Below the pieces are notes generated by a model that saw only the letters and a program-made list of their open reading frames with translations, did no database searches and had not been told where the DNA came from. DNA of 45,884 bases from a virus. The stretch spans positions 1-45,884 of the IMG/VR virus record IMGVR_UViG_3300030380_001336. One strand, given 5' to 3'. Position 1 is the stretch's first letter. Each line of letters begins with the position of its first letter. A program made the translations under genes and the position numbers. Shown piece after piece: positions 1-7,587 of the stretch.

Positions 1-71
1 GTGTTCCTGTAACATCATTGTTAAGAACAATAATATTATCGCCAACTGTTAATGTATTTGACTCTATTGTC
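1..71. repeat. Terminal direct repeat, left copy
   Basis: These 71 bases are identical to 45813-45883; the next base differs (G at 72, A at 45884). The repeat lies inside a fibre gene, and joining the two copies keeps the reading frame open. It is either the overlap of a circular assembly or real terminal redundancy; the sequence alone cannot separate these. Confidence 0.95.
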
Positions 72-304
72 GTTGTAGAGCCTTGAACTGTTAATGTTCC
101 AGTAACTGTTAGATTTCCATTGAATGTATCATTAGTATCTGACCTAAGAAATGCACCAGCACCACCAACAACTTCAACAGAACTTCCGTCTGCTTGTCCA
201 ACAAATAGCTTACTTGAATTTTGCGAATAAGCTAACTCACCAAAATTTAGACTACTCGGTGTTCCTGTACTATTAGACCTTTTTATCTGTAATGTATTAG
301 CCAT
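1..304 (-). CDS. Fibre/appendage protein, N-terminal part (continues at right end)
   Basis: Starts at ATG 304 and runs off the left edge; it resumes at 45813 in the right-end copy of the repeat. Circularised it is about 415 aa. The first 45 residues (MANTLQIKRSNSTGTPSS...GELAYSQNSSKLFVG) are the module that opens many marine phage fibre proteins, resembling the N-terminal domain of major tropism determinants. A repetitive beta-rich Gly/Ser/Thr/Asn region follows (GNLTVTGTLTVQGSTTIES). A short paralogue of the same N-terminal module lies just downstream at 44669-44869. Probable virion appendage or receptor-binding structure; the exact position on the particle is not known. Confidence 0.8.
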   Translation of the reverse strand, partial: MANTLQIKRSNSTGTPSSLNFGELAYSQNSSKLFVGQADGSSVEVVGGAGAFLRSDTNDTFNGNLTVTGTLTVQGSTTTIESNTLTVGDNIIVLNNDVTGT

Positions 305-305
305 A

Positions 306-572
306 TTACCTCACTATTGTAGCTTTACTTGTCTTTATTTCAAAATTGACCTTCTGGCTTTTATTTAGGTCTAGCACTTGCTTTTCCTCTAAAACTGTTC
401 CAACTCTTGGTAGAACAACATTGATAAGATAAACAACCTCATAAACATATTCTTTTGCTTCATCCCTCTTATCAAATCTATAATCTTTTATTAACTGATT
501 AAGGATTATTTTTCTATCAAAATTTCCATCAACTAATAAATTTTCTTCATTCCTTTCTACTACACTCCTCAA
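306..572 (-). CDS. Small hypothetical protein in capsid/fibre junction
   Basis: About 88 aa if it starts at TTG 572, which overlaps the preceding TGA stop (569-571) as TTGA, with GGTGG upstream. The frame is open back to an ATG at 623, but that start lies deep in the preceding gene and has no ribosome site. The protein is charged and mostly helical (QLIKDYRFDKRDEAKEYVYEVV), unlike the Thr/Ser-rich neighbours. No family recognised. It sits directly before the large fibre gene, so a structural or assembly role is possible. Confidence 0.6.
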   Translation of the reverse strand: MRSVVERNEENLLVDGNFDRKIILNQLIKDYRFDKRDEAKEYVYEVVYLINVVLPRVGTVLEEKQVLDLNKSQKVNFEIKTSKATIVR

Positions 573-805
573 AATGTTCCACCAGTTATAGTTAATCCAA
601 CTGGAACAACTGTCGTTTCCCATTTATCTGTAGAACTATTGTAAGCTACTATCGAGCCATTAGTAGAAACAGTTCCTGTAGCTATACTTTTACCAGCAAT
701 TGCAGAAGGACCTTCTGGACCTTGCACTCCAGCTAATGTAACAGTTGCACCAGTATTCGTTGCTGTAACTGTGGTTTTTTGTTCTGTTACTGTTACTGTT
801 GTCAA
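569..805 (-). CDS. Small collagen-like/fibre-associated protein
   Basis: 78 aa, TTG start at 805 overlapping the upstream stop as TTGA, with AGAGG as ribosome site 6 nt upstream. It opens with a Thr/Val-rich strand (TTVTVTEQKTTVTATNTG), then a short collagen-like stretch (GVQGPEGPSA at about 28-37). It ends ITGGTF, resembling the DGGTF end of the big fibre encoded at 44869-45884/1-304. Likely a virion surface or fibre-adaptor component; no exact family assigned. Confidence 0.65.
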   Translation of the reverse strand: MTTVTVTEQKTTVTATNTGATVTLAGVQGPEGPSAIAGKSIATGTVSTNGSIVAYNSSTDKWETTVVPVGLTITGGTF

Positions 806-1155
806 TTTGTTACCTCTGGACTAACTTCAAAACTACCTTGTAAAACTCTATCTACACTACCACTAGCACCTACTGTTTCAATATCATATACACCTTCTGA
901 TACTGTTAAACCAGATGTTACAGAAGCTGGTATGGATAGAACAATTGTACCAGTTGTTCCACCAAATGTTAATCGTGAATTTGTATTATTTGCTTCTATT
1001 AAAGCAGTAGTATCTGTGAATTTTCTTTTAAATTTTGACCTTACTGCTGAAAATCCATTAAAGTTGACAGCACTTCCTGTGCTATCTTTAACAGTAAAAG
1101 TAAGGTTTAAATCTGCACCTTGCTCAATATGAATATGATAAATTCCAGCAGTCAT
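802..1155 (-). CDS. Putative virion structural protein (capsid/fibre region)
   Basis: 117 aa; its ATG directly abuts the upstream TAA. The sequence is beta-rich: it begins MTAGIYHIHIEQGADLNL, continues with a strand-turn pattern (FTVKDSTGSAVNF), and has alternating hydrophobics and many Thr/Ser/Gly. The opening resembles small fibre-associated or baseplate-upper proteins of other phages in which an FTVKDSTG-like segment follows HIEQGADF. It is translationally coupled on both sides. Precise role unknown. Confidence 0.65.
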   Translation of the reverse strand: MTAGIYHIHIEQGADLNLTFTVKDSTGSAVNFNGFSAVRSKFKRKFTDTTALIEANNTNSRLTFGGTTGTIVLSIPASVTSGLTVSEGVYDIETVGASGSVDRVLQGSFEVSPEVTN

Positions 1156-1455
1156 TTATTTTTTCTGGGTCTTCCCCTTTTTTTCTGGTGATTTTCCACC
1201 TTCCCATGCTTCATTGTAGTCTGGGGTTTTTTTGTCATCTGCTTTAAGAGTTCCATCGGTGTTTCTGGCTCGTTTGACTTCTGTGGCTTCCACCACTTTT
1301 GTTTCAACAGCCCATCCAGCATCAATGAAAGTTTTTGCGATTGTTTTCCCAAATTCTGTTGAAGTATCGATAATTTCTCCAACAGCATAAGTTTTAGTTT
1401 TTGCACCAGTTGCATCGGTTGCTCCTTTAGCACTCATTATCATTTTTACTGTCAT
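1156..1455 (-). CDS. Hypothetical structural-region protein
   Basis: About 99 aa from ATG 1455, chosen because GGGAG lies 5 nt upstream; an in-frame TTG at 1467 falls inside the ribosome site. The N-terminal half is compact (MTVKMIMSAKGATDATGAKTK...YAVGEIID...AKTFIDAGWAVE), a pattern often seen in small phage head or neck proteins. The C-terminal 35 residues are Lys-rich and low-complexity (ending KKGKTQKK), probably disordered and possibly contacting nucleic acid. No confident family. Confidence 0.65.
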   Translation of the reverse strand: MTVKMIMSAKGATDATGAKTKTYAVGEIIDTSTEFGKTIAKTFIDAGWAVETKVVEATEVKRARNTDGTLKADDKKTPDYNEAWEGGKSPEKKGKTQKK

Positions 1456-1473
1456 AATATCTCCCAAATTGAA

Positions 1474-1522
1474 TTAGAGGAAGGATTAGCTCCGAGGGGT
1501 TCTCTTTGTATCCCTCCTCTAA
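1474..1522 (-). other. Strong intergenic stem-loop downstream of capsid genes
   Basis: Positions 1474-1486 (TTAGAGGAAGGAT) pair with 1510-1522 (ATCCCTCCTCTAA) at 12 of 13 positions, leaving a 23-nt loop. It fills the 74-bp gap between 1530-1994 and the gene starting at 1455. In minus-strand RNA the stem is followed by UUCAAUUUG, so there is no clean U-tract. A leaky terminator, RNase barrier or mRNA-stabilising hairpin are all possible. Confidence 0.65.
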
Positions 1523-1529
1523 ACTTTAT

Positions 1530-1994
1530 TTAACTAGCATGAGCCGTAAAAGCATTATCAGCAGAATGTCTAGCATGACCTTTCATTACAAAAGCACCGA
1601 TAGGTGTACCATTAGAATGGCTTCCAGTTTTAGCTAGAACTACACGAATGTATCTCTTGCCACCTCTGTAACCTACTCTAAAAATATCACCAGCAGTATC
1701 TGGATTACCACCAGCAGTACCATCTAGTTTTAACCAGATACCACTACCAGAAATTGTTCCATCGACTATATCGGCTTGAGCAACATCAGTAAAAGTCGAA
1801 TTATCATCAGAATGCTCTAATGAAATTTCAAAATGCACAGATGAAGAAAGTGTATCACCCTCTGCACCAACATCTACAAATACTGTAGCACTTTCATAAC
1901 CTTGAAGGTCAACACCAGTACCATTTTCTGCACTTGTCTTTACAGCATTCTTAATTGAAACTGCTGTAGCAACTGAATTTGACATATCTTTCAT
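1530..1994 (-). CDS. Putative capsid decoration/stabilisation protein
   Basis: 154 aa from ATG 1994 with AGGAG 7 nt upstream. It lies immediately after the major capsid gene in transcription order. The pattern (VDLQGYESATVFVDVG, then LEHSDDNSTFTDVAQADIV, then YRGGKRYIRVVLAKTG and a C-terminal GHARHSA) matches a family often found just downstream of HK97-type capsid genes in alphaproteobacterial phages. There the ...SDDGSSFTDV...GSKRYVRAV... layout is conserved. A capsid-surface role is inferred from position and composition. Confidence 0.7.
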   Translation of the reverse strand: MKDMSNSVATAVSIKNAVKTSAENGTGVDLQGYESATVFVDVGAEGDTLSSSVHFEISLEHSDDNSTFTDVAQADIVDGTISGSGIWLKLDGTAGGNPDTAGDIFRVGYRGGKRYIRVVLAKTGSHSNGTPIGAFVMKGHARHSADNAFTAHAS

Positions 1995-2006
1995 AGTCTA
2001 TCTCCT

Positions 2007-3224
2007 TTAAGCACTAATGGTTTGGGTTGCAATAGCTTCAGCAAGTATTACTTGACCACCAACTCTACGTCTAGCGACATATCTGACATTACCAGATGTT
2101 GCTTGTGTAAATGGGTCTCTTAATACTGACAAAGCTACTCTATCAACAATCATGTAACCTCTTGAGAAGTCACCGAATGCTACAGGCTTTGCTGAACCAG
2201 CAACGTCTGGCATATCTGGCATTTCTGCATAAGGATATCCAAGAATTGTATTTGGAACACCAGCAGTAAGCATCATTCCAGCTTGGAAAACATACTGACC
2301 AGCACTGTCCTTGAGCTTTCTTATTGCTCCAAGAGTAGTTCTGTTAAATATGAATGAGCCTTGTGAACCATACTCACTCTTTAAAGAGTGAACTAATGTT
2401 AATAGTCCGTCTGCTGTTAAAGCTGTTCCAGAACCAGAGTTAGTAGTTGCAATATCAGAATTAGTTAAAATTCCTTCTGGCTTACCTACTCCTGTTCCAC
2501 TTATAAAAGCAGTACCTTCAGCTTTTGCAAATTGTGTTGCAAATTCTTCTTGCATCTCTGCTTCTACATTAAACACTGAGTCTTCCAACTGTTGCTCAGA
2601 AATATCAACAAGAGCATATAACTCATGTGTTGGGATTTCTTCTAACTGAGTTGTGTAACCAGTTGTTTCGGAACGAGTTCCTTGCTCTGCTACGAAAACT
2701 GCTGAAAATGTTGCAGTTCTTGATGGCATTTGAACAGATTTAAGAGTTGTTGACCTAACTCTTGCTATAGTTCTTAATGGTGAGACCTCAGTAACTGTCT
2801 TAATAAGCTCTCTGACATATTCTGGTGGTGCTAAAAAACCAGCAGAAGTATCGTCACTTACTGACAATGCTTTAGTTTCCATTTCGTCAAGACTTTCTTT
2901 ACCTTTTCTTAACCACTTAGTGAAAGCCTTTTCTTCTGCTTTAACTTCTGTAGTTTCGATAGATGCTGTTGGTCTTTTTACCATAGTCTCTAATCGGTCT
3001 AACTTATCGTTGACAGATTTTGCTTCATTAGCTTGAGCAGTAAGTTTTTGGTTGATATCCTCAAACTTATCTAGGTCTGCTTCAATCCTTTGAAGTTTTT
3101 CCTCGGTTACAACGTCAGTTGTTCCCTTTTTTTCAATTTCAGATAGTCTCTGGTCATTAGTAGCTTTAAACTCTTCAAAAGCCTTACCAATACCCTCAAC
3201 CACCTCTTTTACTTCATCAGACAT
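2007..3224 (-). CDS. Major capsid protein, HK97 family
   Basis: 405 aa, ATG start with AAGGAG upstream. Residues 1-85 are charged and coiled-coil-like, the scaffold-like delta domain expected to be removed on maturation; the core begins around residue 120 (SVSDDTSAGFLAPPEY). The core shows the HK97 gp5 pattern: ELIKTVTEVSPLRTIA, then FVAEQGTRSETTG, then ISEQQLEDSVFNVEAEM and ISGTGVGKPEGIL. It follows the prohead protease, the usual order. It self-assembles into the icosahedral shell. The exact cleavage site cannot be fixed by eye. Confidence 0.95.
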   Translation of the reverse strand: MSDEVKEVVEGIGKAFEEFKATNDQRLSEIEKKGTTDVVTEEKLQRIEADLDKFEDINQKLTAQANEAKSVNDKLDRLETMVKRPTASIETTEVKAEEKAFTKWLRKGKESLDEMETKALSVSDDTSAGFLAPPEYVRELIKTVTEVSPLRTIARVRSTTLKSVQMPSRTATFSAVFVAEQGTRSETTGYTTQLEEIPTHELYALVDISEQQLEDSVFNVEAEMQEEFATQFAKAEGTAFISGTGVGKPEGILTNSDIATTNSGSGTALTADGLLTLVHSLKSEYGSQGSFIFNRTTLGAIRKLKDSAGQYVFQAGMMLTAGVPNTILGYPYAEMPDMPDVAGSAKPVAFGDFSRGYMIVDRVALSVLRDPFTQATSGNVRYVARRRVGGQVILAEAIATQTISA

Positions 3225-3235
3225 AATATTTCTCC

Positions 3236-4252
3236 TTATTTCTTGATGATTTTGGTTAAGTTGCGAAGTGATGCAACAAGATTATTTTTCTGCTCATCTC
3301 CAACCTCTCGCTGGTTTAAAGCCTTTGTAAGAGCATTTGCTCCCATCTTACTTTCAGAACGGCTTAACCCCCCTTCCTCTCGAAGAAAAGTTTCCCATTC
3401 TCTTATAGTTTTGTCAGATTTCACACTTACCAAATTTGCTTTTGGGTTCATAGGAAATGTGACAGCACTAATCTCCATTAAGTCTACTTCTTTTAACTTT
3501 CTTTTTTTTCTTTTGTCATCATAAGAGTAACCTTTAGCATCTACTCTGTATCCAACAGACAAACCATCGATTGCACCCATCTTCATTAACTCAAAGACCT
3601 CACGACCTTTTTGAGTTTGCATGGCTAATCGACCTTTTACAAATAATCCATTCTCATCTTCTTTAATCATATCGAAAACACCAATAGGCTGTTTCGTGTC
3701 GTGTTGATAAAGCATCTTCACTTTACGATAACCTTTTCTTCTTAATGATTTTTGAAAAGCTCCCCTCTCTACAATGTCTCCACCTAAATCAACATTACCA
3801 AACACTGAAGCATATCCTGTAAACTCGCCTTTGTTTTCTTCATCATCACCATAAGCCTTTAACTCTGCTTCAAACTCAAGTTTACCTTCTTCACTTACTT
3901 CATCTGATTTTGGTGTTGTTAATTCATCACCAGTTAATCGTGTGTAATCAGCATGACTAGCACAAGGCATATAAATCAATTTGCCATCAGCATCATGAGT
4001 ATGTGTACCAGTACAGCCAATTTCATTTGCTCTTTCCAGTGCTTCTTCTTCTGTTGTAAAAACGTCTTTTTCGATTTCTCTTTTTAGATTTGCTCTTGCC
4101 ATAGATTGCCCTTCTTTACCTCGGTATTGTGATAAACAAACTGCAATCCTCTGATTGCGACTAGAATATTCTGTTTGTATTGTCTGGTTGCTCACACATC
4201 TAGCCATAAAATCGCTTTCCGATTCGCCACTTGTTGGCTTTGGTATGGGCAA
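3236..4252 (-). CDS. Prohead maturation protease (S78/HK97 type)
   Basis: 338 aa. The start is TTG 4252 with GGAGTAG upstream; the first residues (MPIPKPTSGESESDFMARC) match the conserved opening of such fused proteases, supporting this start. An N-terminal extension (about 1-105) carries CLSQ and a GCTGTHTH...CASH motif. The protease domain follows at about 128-290: GYASVFGNVDLGGDIVERGAF, His184 in LYQHD and Ser232 in GLSVGY are the likely catalytic residues. It cleaves the capsid protein and scaffold in the prohead. It is separated from the other head genes by the plus-strand cassette. Confidence 0.93.
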   Translation of the reverse strand: MPIPKPTSGESESDFMARCVSNQTIQTEYSSRNQRIAVCLSQYRGKEGQSMARANLKREIEKDVFTTEEEALERANEIGCTGTHTHDADGKLIYMPCASHADYTRLTGDELTTPKSDEVSEEGKLEFEAELKAYGDDEENKGEFTGYASVFGNVDLGGDIVERGAFQKSLRRKGYRKVKMLYQHDTKQPIGVFDMIKEDENGLFVKGRLAMQTQKGREVFELMKMGAIDGLSVGYRVDAKGYSYDDKRKKRKLKEVDLMEISAVTFPMNPKANLVSVKSDKTIREWETFLREEGGLSRSESKMGANALTKALNQREVGDEQKNNLVASLRNLTKIIKK

Positions 4253-4425
4253 AAAACTACTCCATCAACACTTATTTATAAAAGATATATCATAAATATA
4301 GACAATTTAAACAAAAATATCACAAAATATGCCCTATTTTATAAAAAGTACCTTTTAAGTAGTTTACTTTATGTAGTTTATTTGATATCTTGTTTACAAG
4401 TTCAAACAATTATAGAGAGAAAAAA
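4253..4425 (+). promoter_or_regulatory. Divergent intergenic region with conserved element (site A)
   Basis: This 173-bp, very AT-rich stretch lies between the prohead protease and the plus-strand cassette. It contains TACCTTTTAAGTAGTTTA (4349-4366), which fits the TACCT-N6-TAGTTTA pattern found at two other intergenic sites, and a second GTAGTTTA at 4373-4380. A small inverted repeat CTTGT-TT-ACAAG (4389-4400) follows. A possible core promoter is TTGTTT (4390) / TATAGA (4411), but it is weak. The plus-strand ATG is 60 nt after the element. Read as the cassette's promoter/operator region. Confidence 0.6.
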
Positions 4426-4812
4426 ATGACAATAAATTTTCCAAAAGAATATAAAAGCAAATTAACTTCATTACATTCTAATGCACCTTATAGCGATTAT
4501 GTAAATGCTAAAGGTTCAGATAAGTCAGCACATTTTCATTTTGAAAGAGAAACAGATGGTTCATTCTTAGGTTATGCTACAGAAAGACCAATTTGGAATG
4601 TAAAGCATACAGTTGATGGTTTTAATTATGAAGTTGTCGGTTGTGTTACAGCATTTGATGGTGATGAAGTTAGATGTACTTTTAGATTACCAGAGCAATT
4701 TAACCCTTTCGGTGAAAATGAAAATGTTCAAGAATTTACAGCTTCTGGTTCTCATCCTTTTGAAGCCTTTGAAAATTCAATAGAAAAATATGTTGCAAAG
4801 AAGGGAGAGTAA
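4426..4812 (+). CDS. Plus-strand cassette protein 1, unknown function
   Basis: 128 aa from ATG 4426, preceded by a GAGAGA-type purine-rich ribosome site. The sequence is soluble-looking and acidic overall, with short aromatic-rich segments (SAHFHFERETDG, ERPIWNVKHTVDGFNYEVVG). No transmembrane segment or known motif was recognised. It and the next gene are the only plus-strand genes in the window and are read away from the late operon. The 1-nt spacing to the next gene suggests co-translation. Probably an accessory (moron) gene; function not inferable. Confidence 0.8.
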   Translation: MTINFPKEYKSKLTSLHSNAPYSDYVNAKGSDKSAHFHFERETDGSFLGYATERPIWNVKHTVDGFNYEVVGCVTAFDGDEVRCTFRLPEQFNPFGENENVQEFTASGSHPFEAFENSIEKYVAKKGE

Positions 4813-4813
4813 T

Positions 4814-5638
4814 ATGACTACACTTTATGATGAGCAATATAATCGTGGGTTGCAAAGAGCAGAGATGGAAGCCGAAGGTGGCTTCCATTCCAAGGCTAGT
4901 CTTAAAAATGCTACCAGAAATCTTGATGATGCTTTTAGAGCTTTGCAAATGAGAGATAAGCCAACTGGTAAATTTTATGGTGAGACTATCATGTACTTTA
5001 GTCAAGTTGTGCCAGTGAAACCAGAATTAGTTGGTACAGAAATCATGCACTGTCAGAGTGTCGATATCTGGAATTTTAAACCAGAGAAACATCTTTCTGA
5101 GTATAGTAAACTTGACCAACCAAAAGCTATGAAGTTATATGAGCTTTGGCACAAATACAAAAGCATGGGCATTACAGCTAAACCTAAAGTGAAGAGAGAA
5201 ATCAAATTCACTGAACAACAAGCTACTCATTGGGGTTCTTGTCAAGTTTGTGGAAGCAGACATAAGGTTGGTAGAAAGCATGGTAGGATTGCAGTTCATG
5301 GTTATACAACAATCTATGGTGGACATGATGGTGCTTGTTTTGGCAGTAAACATGAGCCTTTAGAATTATCATGCTCAATAAGTAAGGCTTGGATTAAAGC
5401 ATTAGAAAAGGCTAAGATTGCTAACCACGAAAATTCTTTTGTGAAAGATGATAGACATGGTAATCCAACAAGATATGTTAAACTTTGGTTAAAAGAAAAT
5501 GAATATAAAAAAGAAGTTCAAAGAACTGTTACACTAGAATGGGCAGATAGATATATTGATAAACAAATTAATCAAACTCAGAATGTTGTAGATAACTGGA
5601 AGAAAAAAAATTTAATACCTATTGAAGTTTGGCAATAA
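4814..5638 (+). CDS. Plus-strand cassette protein 2 with Cys/His zinc-type motif
   Basis: 274 aa from ATG 4814, one base after the preceding TAA, with GGGAG upstream. Residues about 143-180 carry CQVCGSRHKVG...HGRIAVHGYTTI...GGHDGACFGS, a C-x2-C...HGY...C-x-G arrangement that probably binds metal. Similar HGY-containing segments occur in uncharacterised plasmid and phage proteins. The flanks are helical and charged, and the C-terminus is Lys/Asn-rich. It is expressed independently of the virion genes and ends just before a strong terminator. Host-takeover, anti-defence or DNA-binding roles are possible but unproven. Confidence 0.82.
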   Translation: MTTLYDEQYNRGLQRAEMEAEGGFHSKASLKNATRNLDDAFRALQMRDKPTGKFYGETIMYFSQVVPVKPELVGTEIMHCQSVDIWNFKPEKHLSEYSKLDQPKAMKLYELWHKYKSMGITAKPKVKREIKFTEQQATHWGSCQVCGSRHKVGRKHGRIAVHGYTTIYGGHDGACFGSKHEPLELSCSISKAWIKALEKAKIANHENSFVKDDRHGNPTRYVKLWLKENEYKKEVQRTVTLEWADRYIDKQINQTQNVVDNWKKKNLIPIEVWQ

Positions 5639-5708
5639 ATATATATGATGAACTTTAAGAAGTTAATTTTCATATTTTAAAAATTACTTTTTTCCTCCCA
5701 ATAATCCC

Positions 5709-5738
5709 AAACCCCCTATTAATTTAGGGGGTTTTTTT
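5709..5738 (+). terminator. Rho-independent terminator of the plus-strand cassette
   Basis: AACCCCCTA (5710-5718) pairs with TAGGGGGTT (5725-5733) around a TTAATT loop and is followed by a run of T to 5738. It ends the plus-strand unit 70 nt after its last stop. In the opposite direction the stem is followed by TGGGATT rather than a U-tract, so late minus-strand transcription may pass. Confidence 0.9.
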
Positions 5739-5955
5739 ATTCCCAAAAATCTTCCATGCCTTTAGGTATTTTAACTTCTTTAAGTTTTTTATTTGATATC
5801 AAAGCATTTATTATTTTATCAATAGTATCATTTGGATTCCTTAAACCAAGAAATGGAACAGCAGTGCCATAATATTCTTCATACAAATTATACCAATCTT
5901 TAGAGGTAACAGTATTTTTAAATCTTTCTTTTAATTCTTCTCTAGAAAATTTCAT
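5737..5955 (-). CDS. Small hypothetical protein after MuF gene
   Basis: 72 aa, ATG at 5955, 6 nt after the MuF-metallopeptidase stop and probably co-transcribed with it; the ribosome site is weak. Its TAA lies inside the T-tract of the cassette terminator. The sequence is charged and helical with several aromatics (SKDWYNLYEEYYG, IPKGMEDFWE); no signal peptide or membrane segment. No family recognised. Adjacency to a MuF protein with an enzymatic C-terminus raises the untested possibility that it binds that protein. Confidence 0.65.
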   Translation of the reverse strand: MKFSREELKERFKNTVTSKDWYNLYEEYYGTAVPFLGLRNPNDTIDKIINALISNKKLKEVKIPKGMEDFWE

Positions 5956-5961
5956 AAAATC

Positions 5962-7587
5962 TCATGTGTTAAATGGTTTGAATGGTTTTTCATCAAATAA
6001 TGCTTGTAAATGTGGTGGTAAATCCTCTCTTAACTTACCAGTTTTTCTTAACTTGCTTTCAACATCGTCTAATTTTTTCTCAAATTCTCTTACAGTATTT
6101 GGTATTATTTTTTTTGCAATGTCGTATGCTTTTTGATTGTTTTTTATTGAAAATAAATTTGCAAATATTTCTTTTTGTACAGAGCCATCGTTTTGTACCC
6201 AATATGAAATTTCGTGACCCCACATTTTATATTCATTTCTAAATTGCCCACCTACTAAAGCATCAACAATATCACTAACATTTCCATAATAATCATTTCT
6301 AAGTGTAGTAAACTCATCTGTCCATTCAAAACCACCCATACCTTTTTTTGGAATTTCTCTTTTAATTGCAAGAGTTTCAAACATCTCATCTAAAAATTCT
6401 TTTCTTTTTTTATTATTAAATAGTTGAAGTTTTGCAATGTCATCTTCTATAGCTTTAGTAAAGGCTTTGTTTCTTTCACTCCATGCTTCAAATTTTGATG
6501 TTCCAAACTCATAATCTATATGATGACCATATTCATGTGAAATAACACCAGACTTAACAGTTTCACCACCTCTACCATCTCTTTTACCTAACTTTGCACT
6601 CATCACTTGAGATACACTTCTATAGTATCCTCTTTTAGTTTGTTTTATTTCTTTTGGCTTATCTAGTTTATCCACTATAAATTTTTGTTGTTCTGTTAGC
6701 TGTTCATCAAATTCTTCATTATATCTCTTTCTTGTTTGTTTACTTGCTCTACTTAAAAGAAAAGCTATATCTATAACATTTGGTGATTTCTCAGTAGGTG
6801 TAACAACTCTTTCTGTAGTATCTACTACAACATCTTCTGGCTCTACATACATTACAACACAACGACAGTTGATAGTATTTACAGCACCCCCTCTGGGGTC
6901 ACCAGCATAAGCCATCTTGTATGGTATTCCATTAACAACAATCTCAAAATCCTCATCCATACCGACTTCCGTACCAGATATAGAAGAATGATGGCTTCTA
7001 GTTCTATCATCATTTGTAGCTACCCATCTTTTCTTCATAGGTATTCCAACTTCTTTTGCTACTTGATGATTGCTGTAATTACTTGCACTGTGGGTTTCTG
7101 TTCTAGCAATCAATACAGACCTAGCTTTTGTCATAGTTGGTTTATTAGCTTCTCTTATCTGTTTGCCTATATCAGCTACACCAGTGAAGTCTGACCTATC
7201 TATGACAGCAATTATTCTTTGCTGTTGTGTTCTAGTCATATTGGTAATCTTCTGACCACCAAACTCGACCATGTACTGTCGATAATATAAATCAAACTTA
7301 TCTTCTTGTTTTCTTTTAATGTAATGAAAGTTATCGCCAAAAGACTTTATTACTGCTTGATAATGGGATGATAATATCTTGGATAACTCTGCTCTGGACT
7401 TTGTAAGCTCTATTGGTCTTGAACTTTCCAGTAAATCTACTGCTTCTCTGGCAGTAAAGCTAAACCACTTCTGTATTTGTGGTGTTAATCGTCTTTCAAA
7501 TGACCTTCTTCTTTTAAGCTGTTCCTGTAAGTTCTTTCTCGCTGATAGAACTTTACCTCTTCTAACTTGTTTTGTAGCAAGTAACAT
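5962..7587 (-). CDS. MuF-like minor head protein fused to a putative zinc metallopeptidase
   Basis: 541 aa; its ATG overlaps the portal stop as TAATG. Residues about 155-247 form the Phage_Mu_F domain (ARSVLIARTETHSASN, then KRWVATNDDRTRSHH, then DPRGGAVNTINCRCVV). A C-terminal region of about 290 aa follows, with H351-E352-Y-G-H355-H and, downstream, KEIFANLFS around E473. This fits an HExxH gluzincin-type metalloprotease with a third Glu ligand, of the kind seen at the ends of MuF-type polymorphic proteins. The MuF part sits at the portal vertex. The C-terminus may act in head maturation or be ejected into the host; both are inference. Confidence 0.88.
   Translation of the reverse strand: MLLATKQVRRGKVLSARKNLQEQLKRRRSFERRLTPQIQKWFSFTAREAVDLLESSRPIELTKSRAELSKILSSHYQAVIKSFGDNFHYIKRKQEDKFDLYYRQYMVEFGGQKITNMTRTQQQRIIAVIDRSDFTGVADIGKQIREANKPTMTKARSVLIARTETHSASNYSNHQVAKEVGIPMKKRWVATNDDRTRSHHSSISGTEVGMDEDFEIVVNGIPYKMAYAGDPRGGAVNTINCRCVVMYVEPEDVVVDTTERVVTPTEKSPNVIDIAFLLSRASKQTRKRYNEEFDEQLTEQQKFIVDKLDKPKEIKQTKRGYYRSVSQVMSAKLGKRDGRGGETVKSGVISHEYGHHIDYEFGTSKFEAWSERNKAFTKAIEDDIAKLQLFNNKKRKEFLDEMFETLAIKREIPKKGMGGFEWTDEFTTLRNDYYGNVSDIVDALVGGQFRNEYKMWGHEISYWVQNDGSVQKEIFANLFSIKNNQKAYDIAKKIIPNTVREFEKKLDDVESKLRKTGKLREDLPPHLQALFDEKPFKPFNT

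Noticed and set aside
4389-4400. CTTGT-TT-ACAAG as a specific operator
   Set aside because: A 12-bp inverted repeat in AT-rich DNA is not significant alone and no second copy was found; recorded only as part of the cassette control region.
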